A program made the translations under genes and the position numbers. A stretch of 19,970 nt of DNA from positions 1-19,970 of the forward strand of contig JAFYQC010000288.1 in assembly GCA_017547265.1 (NCBI GenBank), in the 5' to 3' direction. The notes beneath the pieces were generated by a model that saw nothing but the letters and a program-made list of their open reading frames with translations, was not told where the DNA came from and did no database searches. This document shows positions 15,172 to 19,970 of this stretch, piece by piece. The stretch comes from Kiritimatiellia bacterium (GTDB taxonomy: Bacteria; Verrucomicrobiota; Kiritimatiellia; RFP12; UBA1067). Numbering within the stretch: position 1 is the stretch's first letter; each line of letters opens with the position of its first letter.

Positions 15172-18100
15172 TCACCGAATGACCGCTGCTCCTCCGCGAA
15201 TGTGCCTTTCTACAACGCCGATGTCCTTTATCCACACGGCATCGTCGGCCTCCGGAGTGCCGTCCTTGTAGTCCCCGGGATTGTTCATCGCAAAGCGCTG
15301 CGAAAAGACGAAGGCGATCTCGTGGGTTCCGTCGGGGATATCCACATGCGCCGCAGTCCAGCTGTTCGTGCATTCCGTCTGCATAATGACCGGCGAATCG
15401 TCCAAAAGGACATCGAAGTGCGAATAGTTATTGCCGGCAACGCTCTCGCCGCCAAAATACGACTTGCACTTGAAGCTGAGAACTTTCGGGCCAGTAATCG
15501 TCGCCTTGAGCGGAGTAGTGCACTGATACTGATAGTTCGTCTGGTTGAAGCTGCGGATTGTGTCGCCCTCAACAAGCCACGGAAAACGTACGCTCGTCTG
15601 CAATGTAACGCAGTCTACTTCAACACCATCATAATCTATTGCCGCCCCATCTCTCCACTTGGCGACTTCGCCGCACGTCTCTCTCAAGACCCTTGCATTG
15701 TCGTTGGTTGAGTCACCAAGCACAAAACCGAACTCCGTGGACGTGGTAGAGAAGTAGGGCGAAGGATGGGCATATACCCCTGTACCGTCCACATCATAAG
15801 CCATTATAGTGTGCCGCTTTTTCTCGCCATCCATGAAGTAATATCCGCGCCCATACTCAAACGGCGAATTGATTCTATCCTGCTTTCTAGAGTGTCCGCA
15901 ACCCATATTGTGCGCATTCTCATGAATCATAGTATGCTGCGTACCTGTATCGACGGCACTAATGCTGCAAACGCTGAATGCGCATTCATGCTGACTTTCT
16001 ACATCCTTATTGGATGAGAGCGGAATGCTATCCCCCAGAGTTGCACCAGACGTATTTACGAGCAATGTCACAGTATCGGCTCCGCAGAGTTCGCGTGAAG
16101 AACGCAGAGTGACTAACGGTCCCACGCCTGAAACAAGATCGCCAGACACAGCTTCTATATTTGCATACGTCGCATCCACCTTGCAAACGCCAGCAAGGCG
16201 ATAGGAGTAATATCGGTCGAGGCGGTTGGTCGCAAGTACCGCGTTCATCTTCTCAATCTGCGTCGCGGCAAACTCCGTGAGCGTCACGCCCTTGTTCGCA
16301 ACATACGCCTGCGCCCCGTTGTCGTATGCAACGAGAACATCAACCGTCGCAGGTGTTTCCGGCGGGGATGGATCATCGTCTTCCGTCGCAATGGAATCCC
16401 GCACTGCCGCTTCTGACACAGTTCTGTCGCTCGTCCCAAGCGCAATGTGCGAGGCATAGAGCGAGAAGTCCTTGGCGGGATTGGGATAGTCGTGCCACGA
16501 AGAACCGCGCCAAAGATGGTAGGGTCCGCAGCCAAACGTTATCGGCGAGACGACATTGCTTGCGGAATAGTTGCTGAAGGCCGATTCGGACTTTAATAGC
16601 GCCACGCCATCCTGGTAGAAAGTCGCGCCTTCGCCGGCCTTGAACGTGAGCGTGTAGAGATGCGGTTTCGAGACATCAAGTGCAGTTTCGGCCAAGCGCG
16701 TCGCCACTTCCGAGTTGAGCGAATTGTCGTTGAACCGGATATAGAACTTTCCGTCGCCATCGTACTCCGCCTGGATCGCGACAGGCAACGCGGCAGATGT
16801 ATCGCGCTTAACCCACATGCCGCAAACTGTGCCGGCGGAATCCGCGGGGAACGACGCCATTACAGACACAGTCGCTTCGCTCGGCGTTTCCGCGAATGTC
16901 GCCTCGACAACAGTCTCGTCAAGCGCAAGCGCACCGGAGGGCGTTAGCGGAAAGACGCGCGGAATGACACCAGGCACATTCAGGCTGTAGTAAATGCTTC
17001 CGCCAGACGCCGTCATGCGCGGCGCAGGCTCGGGCGAAACAACATCCAAGACTGCCGCCTCGCGAACGACAAGTCCCGCATACGGATAGCGAGGCGAATC
17101 CTCGGCAGTCGCGCCAAACGTCACGCGGTTGACGCTTTCTCCGCTGAACACGAGTCCGCTCGCAATGTATGCAACCTTGCCATCAAGCAAGACACGCGTG
17201 CCGCCACTGCCATTTGAATAGTAGCCGATTTGCAGCAGATGTTCGCCTGCCGCAAGGGCGACGTCGTTCGTCAGGTTTGCCGTAGTCCCCAGCGAACCAT
17301 TGGTGCCAATCCACCGGCAATTCAGCTCTCCAGTAGTTTCACGCACACAGTAAATCTTATAATCGCCAACCCTCCATGAGCAAATGGTGGCAACATCTGA
17401 TGGCGGCGTCTCCGGCACGACGACCTTGACTGATATCGAAACCGCTTTGGTCGAAAGCCCGTCTATGACAATCGGCGACGAGGCGATTTTCGCGCCGCCG
17501 CCTTCCGCGACCGTCGCGTCGTCAGGCATCGCGAGCGCGAGCGAAGGATCATTGGACGTAAACGGCACGGCTTCCTCTATGGCCGACTTCTCAATGACTT
17601 TCGCATAGAGCGTGCTGTCCGACACCTCAAGCTGCCACTTGAGCCCCTTGGCAAGCGCGGGGAGTCGACTCGTCTTGGCGTCCTTTGCGTCGCTGATTCC
17701 GGCATTGCCCTTGAGGAGCGGATAGGACGCTCCGGCCGCAAGGTTGTCCGCGTCTGCAAGTTCAAAGTAGACACCAGAAACCGAAACGTTGTTGGTAGCG
17801 ACTATCGGCGCGGATGCTGCGGACGAGACGCTAATCGTCGCACCGCTGTCGAGAGTCAATGTCGCAGTCTTCAGCGTGCAGCCGCTCTTCACCTTCAATT
17901 CCGCCCCCTCAGCAACAATCCATCCCAGGCCGTATATCGTAGAACCTGACGAATAGCCAACCTCCAGCGAACCGCTCTCGATGTCCGTGACGCCGGAATG
18001 CTTGAGTTCGACGTTGGCGACAAGCGTTCCGCTGCCGCGCTTGATTATGCCCCATCCGGAAGTGTCGTCTCTGTTGTCGGTCTGGGTGCCAACGTTGAGA

Positions 18101-19970
18101 GTAAGACATGTTCCGTTATAGACATTGATTTCCGAATCGGAGTTGCGAAGCAGGATATAGCCATCACCGTTGTTTTCGATGGAAGAGTCATCAGTAACAT
18201 AGACACCCGGATCGCTCATCAGGTCAAGACGTTTTGCATTTATCGTACCGCCGCCCAAATGCAGCGCCCTGCGCAAATGCTCCATGTCGTTAAATGTGAC
18301 AACGCCGCCCCTTTCGATTGTCAGCGAGGTGTTGTTCATATCGAAGCCCGTTCCTCCGCCGACATTGAAAACAAGCTCGCCCCCATTGGCAACTTCAAGT
18401 TTTGTTCTGCCGATGACGCCTGCTCCGCTGTTGATCGCGCCTTTAAAAATAACTTTGCCTACGCCGACGCGGAAGGTCGCATTGCCGGAAAACCCTCCGT
18501 TTTGGTTGTTAAGCGTATCGAATGTCTGCGTCTTTCCGGCACCAGGCGCGACAGTCATCGTTCCATAAGGCGAGATGGTTACCAAATTTGTGCAGTATCC
18601 GCTTGTGGCATCAACAGCCTGCCCAAACGGAGAATTGAAAGCGAGTGCACAGCCCGTCATGTTCGTGAACGTCGTTGCGGAGATTTGCACCGGCACATTA
18701 AACATCACATCTCCATACGGCGCAAAGTTGGCGTCGGGGATCGTAATCTTTGCCTCGTCATCACCACCATCAAATACATATGCCGTCTCAATGGCCGAAA
18801 ACGCAACCGAGCCCGGCGCAACCGCACCCTTTACCGTCACCGTCGCACACGAAACACCGGCACGATCGGGAAACATCACCGCGTCGCCATTATAGAAATA
18901 CTCGCCGTTCCATGGACGCACGGAACTGTCGCCATTGAGCCAAAGGCCGGCACCGTTCACATCACCCGACCAAGTGTGGCCATCATGCAATGTTATCGAG
19001 CGGACAGACTGCGCCTTGCCATCTACGACAGCGCAAGCAGTAAGTGTTTTCGGGCCATAGACAAGGTACATATTCACTTTCGTCCCAACACCACCATGCA
19101 GGGATTCTGACGTCGGAGTGGATCCGTCAAGCGTATAGTAGATTTCGGCCTCAGTATTCGAATTCGTCAGCGTTACATTGCACGAGGTATAAAACAGACC
19201 CCCGTCAGCAATGTCATTGCCGTTGTCGTCAAGGAATCTCACATCCCAGTCGTACGGCAACACACGCTCGCGCAACCCCGCTATGTCGCCATATGTTTGG
19301 AGCAACGTTCTCCGGTTGTTGTTCGTGCCCTCAACGCCCACTGCGCATCCGTATTCGGCGGGCAAGATGTCAGGCGAGGAAAAATACGGCACAGGCGAGT
19401 AATTGTAATTGTCGTCAGCCGTATAGTTGTAGCCCATGATCGTGTAGCGCCTGACGCCGTTTGCGTCCACAAAATGATAGCCGCTCGAGTCATCGAACCG
19501 CCCTGGACCAGAATTGGTCGGGCCTTGCCTGGTGCTGTGGTCGCACCCCATATTGTGGCCTGTTTCATGGCTCATAGTGTAGCGTTCGTAGACGGTTTTG
19601 ATGTCGCAAATGTTGCAGGCATAGTTCATTCGGTCAAAAGTGCCAGGGTCTGGAAATGCGGAAACCGGATAGTAGCCGTATCCTATGCCAGTTACATTAC
19701 CTTCCGTTTTGTCTATCAGCAGCGTTATTGTGTCGGCGCCATATTTATCGCGCAGTTGCGTCAACTTTGCAAGTGCGCCCACTCGCGCTCGCAGATTTCC
19801 AAGCAATGAATTGCCAATACTGGTATATGTATCGTTAATTTCGGTCACTCCTGCAAGACGATATGAGAATGTATCCAGAAGCTGGGACTTCTCAAGCACC
19901 ATATTCATCTTGTTGACTGCATAATCCGCGAATTCCTCAATGGAATCGCCGAGACCACCCCAGTTTGAGC
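15172..19970 (-). CDS. Giant secreted double-metzincin protease, 5' end outside window
   Basis: The frame is open through the right edge, so the true start and signal peptide lie beyond; at least 1,598 residues are visible. Counting from the first visible ATG (19908): metzincin domain 1 with HETGHNMGCDH (H114-H124) and Met-turn TIMGY; a chitobiase C-terminal-like domain (about 234-306, IYYTLDGSTPT); a long beta-helix, autotransporter-passenger-like region (about 310-770) with a PATR-type repeat around W619 (GWGIIKRGSGTLV); two LamG/concanavalin-like domains (about 778-957 and 983-1160); metzincin domain 2 (from about 1186) with HENAHNMGCGH (H1329-H1339) and TIMAY; and a beta-rich C-terminal domain (about 1425-1578). 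Both zinc motifs fit HExxHxxGxxH, so both could be active. No autotransporter barrel, PEP-CTERM or LPxTG signal ends the protein. It is probably an extracellular or surface protease; substrate unknown. Confidence 0.85.
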   Translation of the reverse strand, partial: SNWGGLGDSIEEFADYAVNKMNMVLEKSQLLDTFSYRLAGVTEINDTYTSIGNSLLGNLRARVGALAKLTQLRDKYGADTITLLIDKTEGNVTGIGYGYYPVSAFPDPGTFDRMNYACNICDIKTVYERYTMSHETGHNMGCDHSTRQGPTNSGPGRFDDSSGYHFVDANGVRRYTIMGYNYTADDNYNYSPVPYFSSPDILPAEYGCAVGVEGTNNNRRTLLQTYGDIAGLRERVLPYDWDVRFLDDNGNDIADGGLFYTSCNVTLTNSNTEAEIYYTLDGSTPTSESLHGGVGTKVNMYLVYGPKTLTACAVVDGKAQSVRSITLHDGHTWSGDVNGAGLWLNGDSSVRPWNGEYFYNGDAVMFPDRAGVSCATVTVKGAVAPGSVAFSAIETAYVFDGGDDEAKITIPDANFAPYGDVMFNVPVQISATTFTNMTGCALAFNSPFGQAVDATSGYCTNLVTISPYGTMTVAPGAGKTQTFDTLNNQNGGFSGNATFRVGVGKVIFKGAINSGAGVIGRTKLEVANGGELVFNVGGGTGFDMNNTSLTIERGGVVTFNDMEHLRRALHLGGGTINAKRLDLMSDPGVYVTDDSSIENNGDGYILLRNSDSEINVYNGTCLTLNVGTQTDNRDDTSGWGIIKRGSGTLVANVELKHSGVTDIESGSLEVGYSSGSTIYGLGWIVAEGAELKVKSGCTLKTATLTLDSGATISVSSAASAPIVATNNVSVSGVYFELADADNLAAGASYPLLKGNAGISDAKDAKTSRLPALAKGLKWQLEVSDSTLYAKVIEKSAIEEAVPFTSNDPSLALAMPDDATVAEGGGAKIASSPIVIDGLSTKAVSISVKVVVPETPPSDVATICSWRVGDYKIYCVRETTGELNCRWIGTNGSLGTTANLTNDVALAAGEHLLQIGYYSNGSGGTRVLLDGKVAYIASGLVFSGESVNRVTFGATAEDSPRYPYAGLVVREAAVLDVVSPEPAPRMTASGGSIYYSLNVPGVIPRVFPLTPSGALALDETVVEATFAETPSEATVSVMASFPADSAGTVCGMWVKRDTSAALPVAIQAEYDGDGKFYIRFNDNSLNSEVATRLAETALDVSKPHLYTLTFKAGEGATFYQDGVALLKSESAFSNYSASNVVSPITFGCGPYHLWRGSSWHDYPNPAKDFSLYASHIALGTSDRTVSEAAVRDSIATEDDDPSPPETPATVDVLVAYDNGAQAYVANKGVTLTEFAATQIEKMNAVLATNRLDRYYSYRLAGVCKVDATYANIEAVSGDLVSGVGPLVTLRSSRELCGADTVTLLVNTSGATLGDSIPLSSNKDVESQHECAFSVCSISAVDTGTQHTMIHENAHNMGCGHSRKQDRINSPFEYGRGYYFMDGEKKRHTIMAYDVDGTGVYAHPSPYFSTTSTEFGFVLGDSTNDNARVLRETCGEVAKWRDGAAIDYDGVEVDCVTLQTSVRFPWLVEGDTIRSFNQTNYQYQCTTPLKATITGPKVLSFKCKSYFGGESVAGNNYSHFDVLLDDSPVIMQTECTNSWTAAHVDIPDGTHEIAFVFSQRFAMNNPGDYKDGTPEADDAVWIKDIGVVERHIRGGAAVIR

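Noticed and set aside
13726..15711. 661-residue plus-strand open frame opposite the GH2 fusion and protease genes
   Set aside because: It spans two well-supported minus-strand genes and their promoter. Its composition is that of a GC-driven shadow frame.

Overview
The window looks like a chromosomal segment from a GC-rich, Gram-negative-type bacterium. The gene mix (TadC-like protein beside FHA and PEGA proteins, a GspG-type pseudopilin domain, a membrane-anchored glycoside hydrolase, a very large beta-rich surface protease) and the many Bacteroides-like GH2 features would fit the PVC group, perhaps a gut or sediment Kiritimatiellota/Verrucomicrobiota lineage. That placement is an inference from gene content, not from a marker comparison. 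Start sites are well supported by AGGAG-type ribosome sites at several genes.

Layout. Positions 1-338 carry no gene but hold short repeats and a strong inverted repeat just upstream of a plus-strand clpB (339-2411). This ClpB natively lacks the N-terminal domain. Every other gene is on the minus strand. clpB converges with zero spacing on a sodium:neurotransmitter symporter family gene (2412-3812). Reading the minus strand in its own direction (right to left): a huge metzincin protease running in from beyond the right edge (19970-15172); its own short promoter region; a one-piece fusion of a GspG-type pseudopilin domain to a GH2 beta-galactosidase-like enzyme (15123-12232); a hairpin and a second promoter; a tight cluster tadC - FHA protein - PEGA protein - tlyA (12137-7714); a third possible promoter; then efp - metG - AI-2E family permease - NSS transporter (7655-2412), with gaps of 27, 4 and 14 bases.

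How the genes fit together. efp and metG are translation genes. tlyA is an rRNA methyltransferase at the end of an envelope cluster whose first three products (T2SS-F/TadC membrane protein, single-pass FHA protein, exported five-repeat PEGA protein) look like parts of one cell-envelope assembly. The GspG-GH2 fusion and the double-metzincin giant protein are predicted to act outside the cytoplasm, on sugars and proteins.

The most interesting signals are: (1) a 56-bp palindromic element inside tlyA, read in frame as an extra surface loop, made of two perfect 8-bp hairpins whose differences are base-pair-compensated; (2) two GC-rich, Gly/Thr/Pro-coding insertions in metG with hairpin potential and, in one case, similar outer ends; (3) the pseudopilin-glycosidase fusion; (4) the duplicated metzincin domains about 1,200 residues apart in one protein; (5) a 9-bp inverted repeat with a 12-base spacer in front of the N-domain-less clpB.
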